In this document: positions 26,370 to 35,009 of the stretch, piece by piece
How the letters are laid out: every line of letters starts with the position of its first letter
How positions within the stretch are numbered: the stretch's first letter is position 1
From: Ruegeria sp. R13_0
GTDB lineage: Bacteria; Pseudomonadota; Alphaproteobacteria; Rhodobacterales; Rhodobacteraceae
Reading direction: 5' to 3'
DNA length: 38,906 nucleotides
Assembly (NCBI RefSeq): GCF_017743995.1
Contig: NZ_JAGHRB010000025.1
Coordinates: 1 to 38,906, forward strand
Position numbers and translations under genes: made by a program
Notes under the pieces: generated by a model
What the model saw: the letters and a program-made list of their open reading frames with translations, nothing else
What the model was told of the DNA's origin: nothing
The model's database searches: none

Positions 26370-27536
26370 ATGACAGTGATGACGGGACAGACACAACCTG
26401 ATGTGTCCAGCGGTGTAGGCCAGATCATGGCTAACAGCTTTGATCGTCAATGGCAGGACTGCGGAGACGACGTACTAGCTGCCGTGGAGCGTGTTGGGGC
26501 GAGCGGATGGTATGTACTAGGCAAAGAGGGTGCCGCATTCGAAAGCGCACTGGGTGCGTGGACAGGTGTCCGCCATGTTGTCGGCGTGGCCAATGGTATG
26601 GATGCGTTGGAGATCGCGCTGCGTATTAAGGGGATCGGGCGTGGCGACAAAGTTGTGACAACAGCCCTGTCCGCCTTTCCGACTGCGCTTTCGATCCTGC
26701 GTTGTGGGGCGACGCCGGTTTATGTCGATACCGATGCGCATGGTCTGCTTGATCCGGACGCAGTCCGAACCGCCTGTGCCGAACATGGCGCGATCCGCGC
26801 CATCGTTCCTGTACACTTGTATGGGCATCTTGCCGATATGCCAGCATTGGAACGCGTGGCCGATGCCTGTGGGGCTCTGCTCTTCGAGGATGCCGCACAA
26901 GCTATCGGCGCGCGGAGGGACGATTTTGGTGTAGCGGAGAACGGGAGGATGGCGTCTCTGTCGTTTTACCCGACTAAGAATCTGGGCGTGATGGGGGATG
27001 GGGGGGCCTTGCTCGTCCATGACGACGATGCGGTCCGGATGGCCAAAGCCTTGCGTAACTACGGGCAGACAGAAAAGTATGTTCATGCTGTCTTTGGGCT
27101 GAACAGCCGCCTTGACGAACTGCACGCCGCGACGCTGACCAGCGTTTTCCTGCCCCGGCTGGAAGGGTGGATGAACCGCCGTCGCGCCATCGCCAAGCGC
27201 TATCTAGCCGGGATTACAGCGCCCGCTGTCACCTTGATGCCTGGACCGTATCCGGACGGGAGCTGTTGGCATTTGTTTCCGGTTCTGGTCACACCAGAGC
27301 GCCGCGAGGCTTTCATGGCACATCTGCGCGCGCGCGGCGTTGGTGCCGCGATTCATTACCCAATCTTGATGGCGGATCAGCAGGCATTGGATAAAATGAA
27401 CATTCCTGTGCTGCGTATGCCTACGCCCATGGCGGCCCGACTGGCGGCGTCGGAAGTCTCATTACCAATCCATCCTTATCTGCGTGATGACGAGGTTGAC
27501 CGGGTTATCGATGCCGTGAACGCGTGGGAGGGTTGA
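26370..27536 (+). CDS. DegT/DnrJ-type sugar aminotransferase (FdtB/QdtB-like)
   Basis: The 388-residue PLP enzyme belongs to the DegT/DnrJ/EryC1/StrS family, which aminates nucleotide-linked ketosugars. Landmarks: SGWYVLGKEGAAFESALGAW near residue 45, GVANGMDALEIALR (cofactor phosphate), HLYGHLADM, LLFEDAAQAIGAR with Asp 174, and SFYPTKNLGVMGDGGALL with the PLP-binding Lys at about 203. The ketoisomerase/acetyltransferase two genes downstream points to the 3-position: dTDP-3-keto-6-deoxyhexose to dTDP-3-amino-3,6-dideoxyhexose, as for FdtB or QdtB. Starts at 26370, 26379 or 26427 (MANSFDRQW) are possible; family length favours the last, but none has a good ribosome-binding site. It opens a five-gene operon. 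Confidence 0.88.
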   Translation: MTVMTGQTQPDVSSGVGQIMANSFDRQWQDCGDDVLAAVERVGASGWYVLGKEGAAFESALGAWTGVRHVVGVANGMDALEIALRIKGIGRGDKVVTTALSAFPTALSILRCGATPVYVDTDAHGLLDPDAVRTACAEHGAIRAIVPVHLYGHLADMPALERVADACGALLFEDAAQAIGARRDDFGVAENGRMASLSFYPTKNLGVMGDGGALLVHDDDAVRMAKALRNYGQTEKYVHAVFGLNSRLDELHAATLTSVFLPRLEGWMNRRRAIAKRYLAGITAPAVTLMPGPYPDGSCWHLFPVLVTPERREAFMAHLRARGVGAAIHYPILMADQQALDKMNIPVLRMPTPMAARLAASEVSLPIHPYLRDDEVDRVIDAVNAWEG

Positions 27537-27539
27537 ACC

Positions 27540-28517
27540 ATGCTGTCGGTTGTTATCCCGGTCTACAAGAATGAGGCAAACATCCCGCACCTTCTGGAGG
27601 AGCTGACAGCGCTCTACAACAAGTCTTTCGAGACTGGCGAGCTGGAAGTCGTGTTCGTCGTCGATGGCAGCCCCGATAACTCTCTTCTGGCCCTGCGCAT
27701 GGGGCTACCCAATGTAGGCTTCCGGTCGCAGCTGCTGTGCCTGTCGCGCAACTTTGGGGCTTTCGCTGCGATACGCGCCGGTCTGCAAGTCGCCAAAGGG
27801 GACTATATCGCGGTGATGGCTGCCGATTTGCAAGAGCCACCTGAACTTGTTGTGGATATGTATCGCGGTATGCAGATAGACGATATCGACGTGGCCTATG
27901 GTGCCCGTATCGCCCGCAATGATCCCTGGCAGAGCAAAGTTCTCTCCCAGGGTTTCTGGAGCATATATCGGAGGTTCGTGGCCAAGGATATTCCTGAGGG
28001 TGGCGTTGATGTCTTCGCTGTGACCGCAAAGGTACGCGATCAAATCCTGATGCTGAACGAGCGGAACAGCTCGCTTATTGTACTGCTGTTCTGGATGGGA
28101 TTCAAGCGCAAGGGCTTCGAATACGAACGCCGGGCACGAGAGGTTGGGAAATCCGCTTGGACCTTCAACAAGAAATGGCGCTACATGCAAGACAGTGTCT
28201 TCAGCTTTTCTGATCTCCCTATTTCCTTTCTGATCACTATTGGCTTTTTTGGCTTCGTTCTGAGCGGCCTGCTGGCTCTTGTCGTGCTTGTCAGCTCGTT
28301 GCTGGGTAAGATCGAGGTGCCCGGCTATGCTGCCACAATTCTGGTAATCCTGTTCCTAGGCATGCTGCAGATATTCTCGCTCGGTATTCTTGGCGTGTAC
28401 CTATGGCGGGTCTTTGAAAACACTAAGGGCCGCCCGCTGCACATTGTGATGTCTTCAGAAGAGTTTGGAGAAGAGTTGGATGACCAAGTTTTTTCAACAT
28501 CCGCAGGCGCTGGTTGA
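27540..28517 (+). CDS. GtrB/ArnC-like polyprenyl-phosphate glycosyltransferase
   Basis: The 325-residue protein is a GT2 of the dolichol-phosphate-sugar synthase type. LSVVIPVYKNEANIPHLLEE starts it, VVFVVDGSPDNSLLAL and LSRNFGAFAAIRAGLQVAKG follow, and YIAVMAADLQEPPELV near residue 90 supplies the DxD-like metal site. Two C-terminal membrane helices (about 226-250 and 260-290) anchor it. Such enzymes put a sugar on undecaprenyl phosphate at the cytoplasmic face for flipping. An excellent GGGAGGG precedes ATG 27540, which is 3 nt after the aminotransferase stop. With the GT-C and GtrA-like genes of the operon it fits a Gtr-type three-part system; the sugar is inferred to be the amino sugar made next door. 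Confidence 0.88.
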   Translation: MLSVVIPVYKNEANIPHLLEELTALYNKSFETGELEVVFVVDGSPDNSLLALRMGLPNVGFRSQLLCLSRNFGAFAAIRAGLQVAKGDYIAVMAADLQEPPELVVDMYRGMQIDDIDVAYGARIARNDPWQSKVLSQGFWSIYRRFVAKDIPEGGVDVFAVTAKVRDQILMLNERNSSLIVLLFWMGFKRKGFEYERRAREVGKSAWTFNKKWRYMQDSVFSFSDLPISFLITIGFFGFVLSGLLALVVLVSSLLGKIEVPGYAATILVILFLGMLQIFSLGILGVYLWRVFENTKGRPLHIVMSSEEFGEELDDQVFSTSAGAG

Positions 28518-29403
28518 ATCAGATCAAATCGGTCAGAAAACCCGCATTTGGGCTTTTGCTCATGTTTTACCCGGTGCCTGCATCGGTGAGGATTGTAACA
28601 TTTGCGACCATGTCTTTGTGGAAGGAGATGTGATTGTTGGCGACCGGGTGACAGTCAAATGCGGTGTACAGCTTTGGGATGGCACGCGCGTTGGTAACGA
28701 CGTTTTCATCGGCCCCAATGTAACATTCACGAATGACCGGTTTCCACGATCCAAACAGTGGCTCGACAGTTACGAGGGCATCACGATCGAACAGGGGGCG
28801 TCTATCGGCGCCGGAGCCACCCTTTTGCCCGGGCTCCGGATCGGTCGCGGCGCAATGGTGGGAGCTGGGGCGGTGGTGACACGAGACGTGCCCCCCAACG
28901 CGTTGGTAACGGGCAATCCTGCGCGGATTGTGCGCTATATTTCCGATCAAACCGCGTCGTCAGCCTCTGTGGCAACGCAAATGGGCAAGGTTGATCTAAT
29001 CCCGCGTGTGCCCCTTGACGTGCAGCCGATGATCAAGGACATGCGAGGAAACTTGACCGCCCGAGAAACTCAAAACGGTCTGCCCTTCGTGCCTGCCCGA
29101 TATTTTGTCATCACTGACGTGCCCTCCAAAGAGGTCCGGGGTGAACATGCACATAAAGAGTGCCATCAATTGCTTATCTGCTTGAAGGGATCGGTAAATT
29201 GCCTGGTGGACGACAGCAAAGAACGATCTGAGGTATGTTTAAACAGTCCTGAAATGGCGCTGCACATCCCGCCAATGGTCTGGGGGACACAGTATAACTA
29301 TAGTCCAGATGCGGTACTGATGGTGCTTGCTTCACATACCTACGACGCAGACGACTACATCCGCGACTATGGCACGTTCCTCAAACTCTGCCGACCCAAG
29401 TGA
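28480..29403 (+). CDS. Fused acetyltransferase / dTDP-hexose 3,4-ketoisomerase (FdtD-like)
   Basis: From ATG 28480 (GGAG 9 nt upstream) the protein has 307 residues in two domains. Residues 1-160 form a left-handed beta-helix acetyltransferase with hexapeptide repeats (IGEDCNICDHVFVEGDVIVG; IGAGATLLPGLRIGRGAMVG) and the conserved NDRFPRSKQW. Residues 170-307 form a cupin of the FdtA/QdtA/WxcM type (NGLPFVPARYFVITDVP, GEHAHKECHQLLICLKGSV, PPMVWGTQYNYSPDAVLMVL). Bifunctional proteins of this kind are known (FdtD, WxcM). It would make the 3-keto sugar for the aminotransferase and then N-acetylate the product. The gene overlaps the GtrB-like gene by 38 nt. Whether the sugar is Fuc3NAc or Qui3NAc cannot be read from sequence by eye. 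Confidence 0.9.
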   Translation: MTKFFQHPQALVESDQIGQKTRIWAFAHVLPGACIGEDCNICDHVFVEGDVIVGDRVTVKCGVQLWDGTRVGNDVFIGPNVTFTNDRFPRSKQWLDSYEGITIEQGASIGAGATLLPGLRIGRGAMVGAGAVVTRDVPPNALVTGNPARIVRYISDQTASSASVATQMGKVDLIPRVPLDVQPMIKDMRGNLTARETQNGLPFVPARYFVITDVPSKEVRGEHAHKECHQLLICLKGSVNCLVDDSKERSEVCLNSPEMALHIPPMVWGTQYNYSPDAVLMVLASHTYDADDYIRDYGTFLKLCRPK

Positions 29404-31031
29404 TGGCAATTCATATGTCCCCGATCGCGGTACGCCTTGACAAAATCTTACCAATCGCAGGCTTTGCGCTTTGGGTGCTCCTATTGCCGGTGTTGCTGGT
29501 ATCCTATCTGTTGTTGCCAGTTTCTCCTGATCAAGCACTGTTTGACTACATGGCTTGGGCAAAATTACAGGGTGATCCTTACTATGCAGGATTGGTCGAA
29601 CAGAATTGGCCAGGCAAGATGTATCTCCACGAATGGGCTGTGCGCCTGTTTGGGGCAAAGTTCTGGACATGGCGCGCCTTCGATTTTGTATTGATGCAGG
29701 TCGCAACGATGGGCGGTGCAATCCTGCTGTGGCGTGCAGGTCTGGCTTGGGCTCCTTGGATTTTCGTTGTTTTGTACCCGTTGCTCTACGTCACCACTGG
29801 TGGGTGGTTTGCAGGCCAACGCGACATTGTGGCCGCAGGACTGCTCATTATAGCCGCCGCGCTCGTGATCGGACCGCGCCAGGCACGCGGCCGTCCAAAT
29901 GCCCTTTGGAGCGCACTGCTGGCTGGGGGGCTGATTGCAGCGTCAGTGTTGGTAAGACCCACCTATCTGAGCTATCTTAGTGGCGTCATTGTTCTGGAAT
30001 TCCTCAAGTTTCCAAATGAACCCGAACGACCCTTGTCGCGTAGCCTGTCACGGGTCGGGGCACTGATCATCGGGTTTGCAGCTGTTATCCTGCTAGCCGT
30101 CGGTGACACTTGGATGAATGACGCCCTCGACGACTTTTACCGCCAGACACTTCTGTTCAACATTGAGGTTTATCCAGTCTCAGAAGGGCGAGTGCGCCTG
30201 ATCAGTGATCTGGTAGCATGGCTGATGCAGTCTTGGCATTGGGTTAGCCTGTGTGCCGGGTTTGGCCTGCTGGCTTGGTTCTACCGAGATGGGCTAACCC
30301 GCGCGCAGATTTTGATCATTGGGCTTGCTGCCACTGGGATTGTTTCGTTCTTGGCGCAGAACAAGGGTTTTGGCTATCATCTAGGCACTTTGCCACCTGC
30401 AACTGCTTTGTTCGTGGCCGCTGGTCTGGACGCCCTTGCGCGCTGCAGTTTTGGGGCAGGCGATCACGGGGCGTTTCCGGCAACTGCGGGCGCTGTGTTG
30501 GGGCGCTGTCATCGCCTTGTCTGCCTTGCGCTTTTTGTGGTCACGTTGGGGCTTGTGGCACTTGGGGCAAGCACGCGCGCGCTGCAAGTGGCTGGAACTT
30601 TTGGCGCGTTAAAAACAGAAAGCGCATGGTTCGAACCGCGATACGATGGATACTACAGGCCCTACTGGGTAGATGTGGAAAGAGTGGTTGCTGCCATCCG
30701 CGCTGGCAGCAACCCAGACGAGTATGTCCTGCAATGGGGGCGCTACTTCGAAATTCCTTATTTGGCCGAGCGCCGCCCAGTGTTTCGGTTCGTCTCGACC
30801 CCGGCGCTAAGTATTCTGAGCGAGCGTTTTTCCTATCACGATGAATGGCTGGACGAAATCGCTCGAGCTTTTGAACAGCGGCCACCCGTTTTTGTCGTCC
30901 TGGATGTCCGACAAGAAGAACGTATTGTGTTGGGCAATATAACACCGGCCGAACAAATCGTGGCGGACGCGGTCTCGGGTTTCAGTGAAGTGATGCGCAC
31001 CCAACATCTGGTCCTTCTGGAAGCTCCGTAG
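29403..31031 (+). CDS. GT-C membrane glycosyltransferase
   Basis: The 542-residue protein has about ten to eleven membrane segments and a soluble C-terminal domain of about 130 residues. The first periplasmic loop, SPDQALFDYMAWAKLQGDPY, has the acidic Asp-x-x-x-x-Asp pattern of GT-C transferases (GT39/ArnT/PMT-like) that use polyprenyl-phosphate-sugar donors; ENWPGKMYLHEWAVRLFGAK continues the family-like loop. It would move a sugar from undecaprenyl phosphate to a glycan on the periplasmic side. Its ATG at 29403 overlaps the TGA of the FdtD-like gene (TGATG), so the two are coupled. This is the acceptor-specific partner expected in a Gtr-type module. Confidence 0.82.
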   Translation: MAIHMSPIAVRLDKILPIAGFALWVLLLPVLLVSYLLLPVSPDQALFDYMAWAKLQGDPYYAGLVEQNWPGKMYLHEWAVRLFGAKFWTWRAFDFVLMQVATMGGAILLWRAGLAWAPWIFVVLYPLLYVTTGGWFAGQRDIVAAGLLIIAAALVIGPRQARGRPNALWSALLAGGLIAASVLVRPTYLSYLSGVIVLEFLKFPNEPERPLSRSLSRVGALIIGFAAVILLAVGDTWMNDALDDFYRQTLLFNIEVYPVSEGRVRLISDLVAWLMQSWHWVSLCAGFGLLAWFYRDGLTRAQILIIGLAATGIVSFLAQNKGFGYHLGTLPPATALFVAAGLDALARCSFGAGDHGAFPATAGAVLGRCHRLVCLALFVVTLGLVALGASTRALQVAGTFGALKTESAWFEPRYDGYYRPYWVDVERVVAAIRAGSNPDEYVLQWGRYFEIPYLAERRPVFRFVSTPALSILSERFSYHDEWLDEIARAFEQRPPVFVVLDVRQEERIVLGNITPAEQIVADAVSGFSEVMRTQHLVLLEAP

Positions 31032-31043
31032 TGGGAGGCCGCC

Positions 31044-31436
31044 TTGGATAAGCTTCTACGGCTAACGTGGTTGGTAACTAAATTTGGGCTTGTCGGAGTT
31101 TCGTCAGTCGCCATGTACTTTGCCCTTTTGGCCGTGATGCGTTCGGTGATCCAGGACATCGCACTGCTGGCCGGGGCAGCGTATCTAGGAAGTGCGGTCT
31201 GGAACTACACGCTGCAAAGCCGCTTGACTTTTAGCAGCGTACCGGGCGACCGGTGGTCGATGTTTCGCTACGTGGTGATGCACGTCATTTGTATGGCTGT
31301 GAATTCAACCATGATGTATACTCTGGTTGTCAATGTGAATGTGAACCTTTGGTTGTCTCAAAGTGTGACCACGATTTGCATCGCGTCCCTTTCATTCACG
31401 CTATCGTATCTTTGGGTGTATCGAAGTCACGAGTGA
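31044..31436 (+). CDS. GtrA-family small membrane protein (putative flippase)
   Basis: The 130-residue protein has four predicted membrane helices and fits the GtrA family: FGLVGVSSVAMYFALLAVM, then LGSAVWNYTLQSRLTFSS (the conserved N-[YF]-x5-R-x-[TL]-F pattern) and SLSFTLSYLWVYR at the end. GtrA-like proteins are thought to flip undecaprenyl-phosphate sugars. The start is TTG 31044 with a strong GGGAGG 5 nt upstream, 12 nt after the GT-C stop. It ends the five-gene operon; I see no clear terminator after it. Confidence 0.88.
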   Translation: MDKLLRLTWLVTKFGLVGVSSVAMYFALLAVMRSVIQDIALLAGAAYLGSAVWNYTLQSRLTFSSVPGDRWSMFRYVVMHVICMAVNSTMMYTLVVNVNVNLWLSQSVTTICIASLSFTLSYLWVYRSHE

Positions 31437-31571
31437 GAGAAGAGGTTAGCAGTCGGTTTACCCGGCTTCTGTATTCCACCCGGAGCACCGCCAAAACAAA
31501 TCAGCGCAAAGCCTCGGGAGGAATAGCAACATGCGCCGTAGATCACTTGTCAGAACGTGCCGATCAGTGTC

Positions 31572-32615
31572 TTATTTTCGACGTCCCGCCTTCCATTTCA
31601 TCCAAGCCAACAATGGGCGCTCCACGAACACGTAGAGCGGTATCGCAAGCACTAGGGCAAGTATGCAGAGTATAGTGATCGCACCCCCAAAACCTAAATA
31701 CCCCGTTACAAACAGGCTGGGCGCTCCAACTGTGAGGATGATCATAGGAAGTTGATGTATCAGATAAAGGGCATAGGAGCTCTCACCAAGCCAGGCGATG
31801 TTGGTAAACCAAGGTCTTTCGGAAACAGCAAAAACGGCGACTAGAAGCGCGCTGCCAGGACCCATGGACACGACGTCCGGTATTCCTTGCGCGGTCAAGA
31901 GTGGGCTGGCAATCAACATCAGTCCCGCAGTCAAGCACCCCGCAGGAAACACCCACCGTCTTGTTGCCCATTGTGGTGTCTTACCAGCCCGCAACACCCA
32001 GCCGAACCAGACTCCGATCAGGAATTCAATCAGCAATGGGCTGGTCAAGTGCTTGGCAACTTCGCCCCAGGTCTCCGCTCCTAAGAGTCGTCCCAGCACA
32101 ATCATTGTAGGAAAGGCAATGGTGATCAACGTAAGCGCAAGTGATCTCGGAAAGATCAATAGCCCGGCGAAAATCAGATAGAAAATCATCTCATAGGCGA
32201 GTGTCCAACCCGGCACAATGATCGACGATGCCATTCCAGGCACGAGTAGCAACGCCCCTAGGGTCTCACCGGCACCTATCCAAAACTGCCCTAGGGCAAC
32301 CTTCGCAACCAGATAGGAAGCGGCGGCAATCCAGTAAATCGGATAGATTCGAATGATACGCCGCCAGAGGAAAGACCGCGCGGCATTGGGGACCCCAAAT
32401 GCATCGTAAGCAGTATACGCCATAACGAGGCCGCTGATTACGAAGAAGATATGAACCCCGGCCGCACCAATATTAGACCAGGCGGCAATGGCTGAAGCGT
32501 ACTGAATTTGCTCGAACGGGGCTACGTAAAGAATGGCGTTATGTACCAATACCGAGGCCGCTGCTACAAAGCGAAGAACCTGAATTGAGGCAAGCTTTTG
32601 ATTTTTTTCAACCAA
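31572..32615 (-). CDS. Acyltransferase-3 family membrane protein
   Basis: The 347-residue protein is a second OafA/ExoZ-type acyltransferase: IQVLRFVAAASVLVHNAILY at the N-terminus (here His-Asn instead of the more usual His-His or His-Ser), GAAGVHIFFVISGLVMAYTA near residue 50, and PGWTLAYEMIFYLIFAGLLI near residue 134. About ten membrane segments. It probably O-acetylates or otherwise acylates surface glycan. The start is TTG 32615 with GGGAGG and AAGGA just upstream. It is convergent with the GtrA-like gene and lies just after the GT61 gene, so it may belong to either polysaccharide module. Confidence 0.88.
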   Translation of the reverse strand: MVEKNQKLASIQVLRFVAAASVLVHNAILYVAPFEQIQYASAIAAWSNIGAAGVHIFFVISGLVMAYTAYDAFGVPNAARSFLWRRIIRIYPIYWIAAASYLVAKVALGQFWIGAGETLGALLLVPGMASSIIVPGWTLAYEMIFYLIFAGLLIFPRSLALTLITIAFPTMIVLGRLLGAETWGEVAKHLTSPLLIEFLIGVWFGWVLRAGKTPQWATRRWVFPAGCLTAGLMLIASPLLTAQGIPDVVSMGPGSALLVAVFAVSERPWFTNIAWLGESSYALYLIHQLPMIILTVGAPSLFVTGYLGFGGAITILCILALVLAIPLYVFVERPLLAWMKWKAGRRK

Positions 32616-32706
32616 TTCCTTTCCTCCCGTACAACCTCAACTTATCCTAAGAAAGGCGCGTAAATCTCGCCAACCCGCCTTTCCAAGTTGTACATCAGGC
32701 AATTGG

Positions 32707-33738
32707 CTACTCTAGAGCCTGGTCGAGTGTTTGAGAGATCTCATCCCAGTCGGCGGTAAAGTTCTCGACCGATCCGCTGGCGATCACGAATGCATAGCCC
32801 ATGCCGTGCCGGTCGGTGAAGAACTTGAGAACCGATGTAACCCGATCAGGTGGTTGGATAGTAAAAAGAATAGCGTCGTTGGCCATGACGGCCATGCCAT
32901 GTGCGAGCTGGCTGCCTTCCACACCGGCAATGACCTTGGCGCCAGCGCAGGCTTTGATGAGATCTTGGGTTGAGGTTTGTTCGGGTGCAAAAATTTGGAA
33001 GCCACGCTCGGTAGCGAACCGCTCTGCAATTTCGGCCTCATTGGCAAGAAGGCGGGCGTCGCCGGTTGTGCCGCGCAGCAGGAACACACCGGGATGCGGG
33101 CCGTATGTTTCGTCCTCAATCAGTTTTTCACGTACTGCTTCAACGCGGGCGCGGCGCTCAGTATTATTGGTGAAATCCTCAAACATGATGAGTTCACGAA
33201 ACCGCGCACGATCAAGCCTTCGGGGCTGCATGCCCAAGCGCTGCTCATAGTCTGGCACGTGGCCGGACGGGGCTACTCTTGTTGTAAACGGTGCCCCATA
33301 GGTCTGGGCCAAAAGGTAGCGCGGACAATCGTCGCTCAACCAGTTTGCGAACCAGCGGTTGCCCCACCAGCTTTCGTACAAGACGCCACTCTCCACGTCC
33401 CTTGGCACAACGTACGCTGGCAGGCGGCGGGTTCTTTGACGCAGATGTCGGATGCCTCGAGCTGTGTAGAGCACACCATCGATAAGATCGACATCTTTCA
33501 GCAGATAGCCATAAGTCGGGGCTTGTGGTTTATCGAAGTTGCCGTTGAAGGCCTGCACGACTTCTTCATGGCTCAAGAATTCGGTTGCCCTGATCCGATC
33601 CAGCTGTCCCGGCAGAAATGTGGCTGGCCTGATATAGCTGCTTTCCTTTGGGTGAATCTGCCAACGCTCCTCGGCGACGTCAATGAGATCGTCAGCGGAA
33701 ATCCCTGCGGCACGTAAGGCGGGTCTGAAAGATATCAT
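32707..33738 (-). CDS. GT61-family (DUF563) glycosyltransferase
   Basis: The 343-residue protein has the GT61 C-terminal pattern: GVFLLRGTTGDARLLANEAE, then ATERGFQIFAPEQTSTQDLI and CAGAKVIAGVEGSQLAHGMA, equivalent to the family's Arg-x-x-Arg...Leu-x-Asn-Glu and Gly-x-x-Gly-[AS]-x-Leu blocks. It should be a cytoplasmic or peripheral inner-membrane transferase. ATG 33738 has GGAAAGG 5 nt upstream. It is the last gene of the run 37489-32707, 31 nt after the decarboxylase stop, and is probably co-transcribed. It may act on a glycan that the carrier-protein module decorates. Confidence 0.82.
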   Translation of the reverse strand: MISFRPALRAAGISADDLIDVAEERWQIHPKESSYIRPATFLPGQLDRIRATEFLSHEEVVQAFNGNFDKPQAPTYGYLLKDVDLIDGVLYTARGIRHLRQRTRRLPAYVVPRDVESGVLYESWWGNRWFANWLSDDCPRYLLAQTYGAPFTTRVAPSGHVPDYEQRLGMQPRRLDRARFRELIMFEDFTNNTERRARVEAVREKLIEDETYGPHPGVFLLRGTTGDARLLANEAEIAERFATERGFQIFAPEQTSTQDLIKACAGAKVIAGVEGSQLAHGMAVMANDAILFTIQPPDRVTSVLKFFTDRHGMGYAFVIASGSVENFTADWDEISQTLDQALE

Positions 33739-33769
33739 CGGGGCCTTTCCGGGTCTGGACCCTGTCTGA

Positions 33770-35008
33770 CTATCGGCAAATATCGCCTAGCGGTCGTGTC
33801 ACATCCTGCAGCTGACCGCCTTCGACTAAAATCTCACATGGCAGGTCGTGGCTGATGAAATATACCGGGCTGGCCGTCAGCCCGTAAGCGCCGCTTGAAT
33901 GGACTGCAATCAAGTCTCCTGCTTCGACCGGAGGCAGTTCAACACCGACCCCAATCTTGTCGAGTGGCGTGCAAAGCGGGCCGGCAAGGTTCACCTTGCC
34001 GGCCGGTGTTCCGCCACCGACCTTGTGCATGCGGTAGTTGCGATGAATAACCATGCCGAAATTGCCAGAAGCCGGCAAATGGTTGTTCATGCCGCCATCG
34101 CAAATCGCGATACGGGTTCCACGCGACTCTTTCACCCGGGTGACGCGGGTCAGGAAATACCCGGCCTCTCCAACCAGATACCGACCCAGTTCCAACACCA
34201 GTTCGGTGCTGCTGAACCGGGGGGTTGCCCGCAATTCATCAAGCTCGTCCACAATCCCGGCTGCAGTCGCGGGAAGATCAAGCGCTGTGTCTTTCTCGAA
34301 ATAAGGGATGCCAAGCCCCGAGCCGAACACAAGCTTTTCGGGCTTCAGATCATAGCGGTCCGAAATTTCAGAGAAAATCCGCATAAATGTCCGGTAGTTC
34401 GCGCAGATCGCTTCCGAGACCAGGCACTGCGTTCCGGAATATACATGCAATCCCATGACGCGCAGATGTTTAAGTGCCAAAATCTGCGGGATCTCATCAT
34501 GCATTGTTTCATAATCAATGCCGAACGCGCTGGGGCGACCAGCCATCTGGTCGCCAAAGCCTTTGGGCACCTGGTCCGGAGCGATACGGATCATAATGTC
34601 CTGCACGCGACCGGCCTCAGCAGCAATACGATTTGCTCGGATTGCCTCGTCAACAGATTCAACGATCAACTCGCCAAGCCCGGCTTCGATCGCTTCGACA
34701 AGCTCTAGATCGCGTTTGCCGGGTCCGGTAAAGCTCATTCTTTCCGGCTTCCAGCCTGACCGAACACCAAGACGCATCTCGCCGATGGCAGAAATATCCA
34801 GGTTAGCGATACGTGTCTCAAGCCAGCTTAAGAGGCCCGGATTGGGGTTGCTTTTAACAGCATAGCTAAGGGTGAAACGCGACCCGAACGCAGCGTCGAT
34901 CTGGGCAATGCGCTCTTCAATATAGTCTGCAAAATAGACATAAGCAGGCGTACCAAAATCCTCGGCCGCCTGTGTCAGAATGGCATCAGCCCTTTTGATG
35001 TTGTGCAT
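33770..35008 (-). CDS. PLP-dependent decarboxylase (Orn/DAP/Arg group 2, exosortase-A-associated type)
   Basis: The 412-residue protein is a fold-III PLP enzyme. TLSYAVKSNPNPGLLSWLE carries the PLP-binding Lys at residue 52, GLHVYSGTQ near 200 and FGSGLGIPYFEKD near 240 are the cofactor phosphate region, and LAGPLCTPLDKIG near 350 has the C-terminal catalytic Cys. Overall it resembles diaminopimelate decarboxylases, but its place next to an acyl ligase and a carrier protein matches the 'exosortase A system-associated' subgroup. The substrate is unknown; decarboxylation of a carrier-bound or free amino acid is plausible. Its ATG at 35008 is one base after the carrier-protein stop, implying coupled expression. 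Confidence 0.86.
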   Translation of the reverse strand: MHNIKRADAILTQAAEDFGTPAYVYFADYIEERIAQIDAAFGSRFTLSYAVKSNPNPGLLSWLETRIANLDISAIGEMRLGVRSGWKPERMSFTGPGKRDLELVEAIEAGLGELIVESVDEAIRANRIAAEAGRVQDIMIRIAPDQVPKGFGDQMAGRPSAFGIDYETMHDEIPQILALKHLRVMGLHVYSGTQCLVSEAICANYRTFMRIFSEISDRYDLKPEKLVFGSGLGIPYFEKDTALDLPATAAGIVDELDELRATPRFSSTELVLELGRYLVGEAGYFLTRVTRVKESRGTRIAICDGGMNNHLPASGNFGMVIHRNYRMHKVGGGTPAGKVNLAGPLCTPLDKIGVGVELPPVEAGDLIAVHSSGAYGLTASPVYFISHDLPCEILVEGGQLQDVTRPLGDICR

Positions 35009-35009
35009 T

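Noticed and set aside
29606..29980. 124-codon plus-strand frame within the GT-C gene
   Set aside because: Same-strand frame shadow inside a membrane protein gene with continuous family-like sequence.
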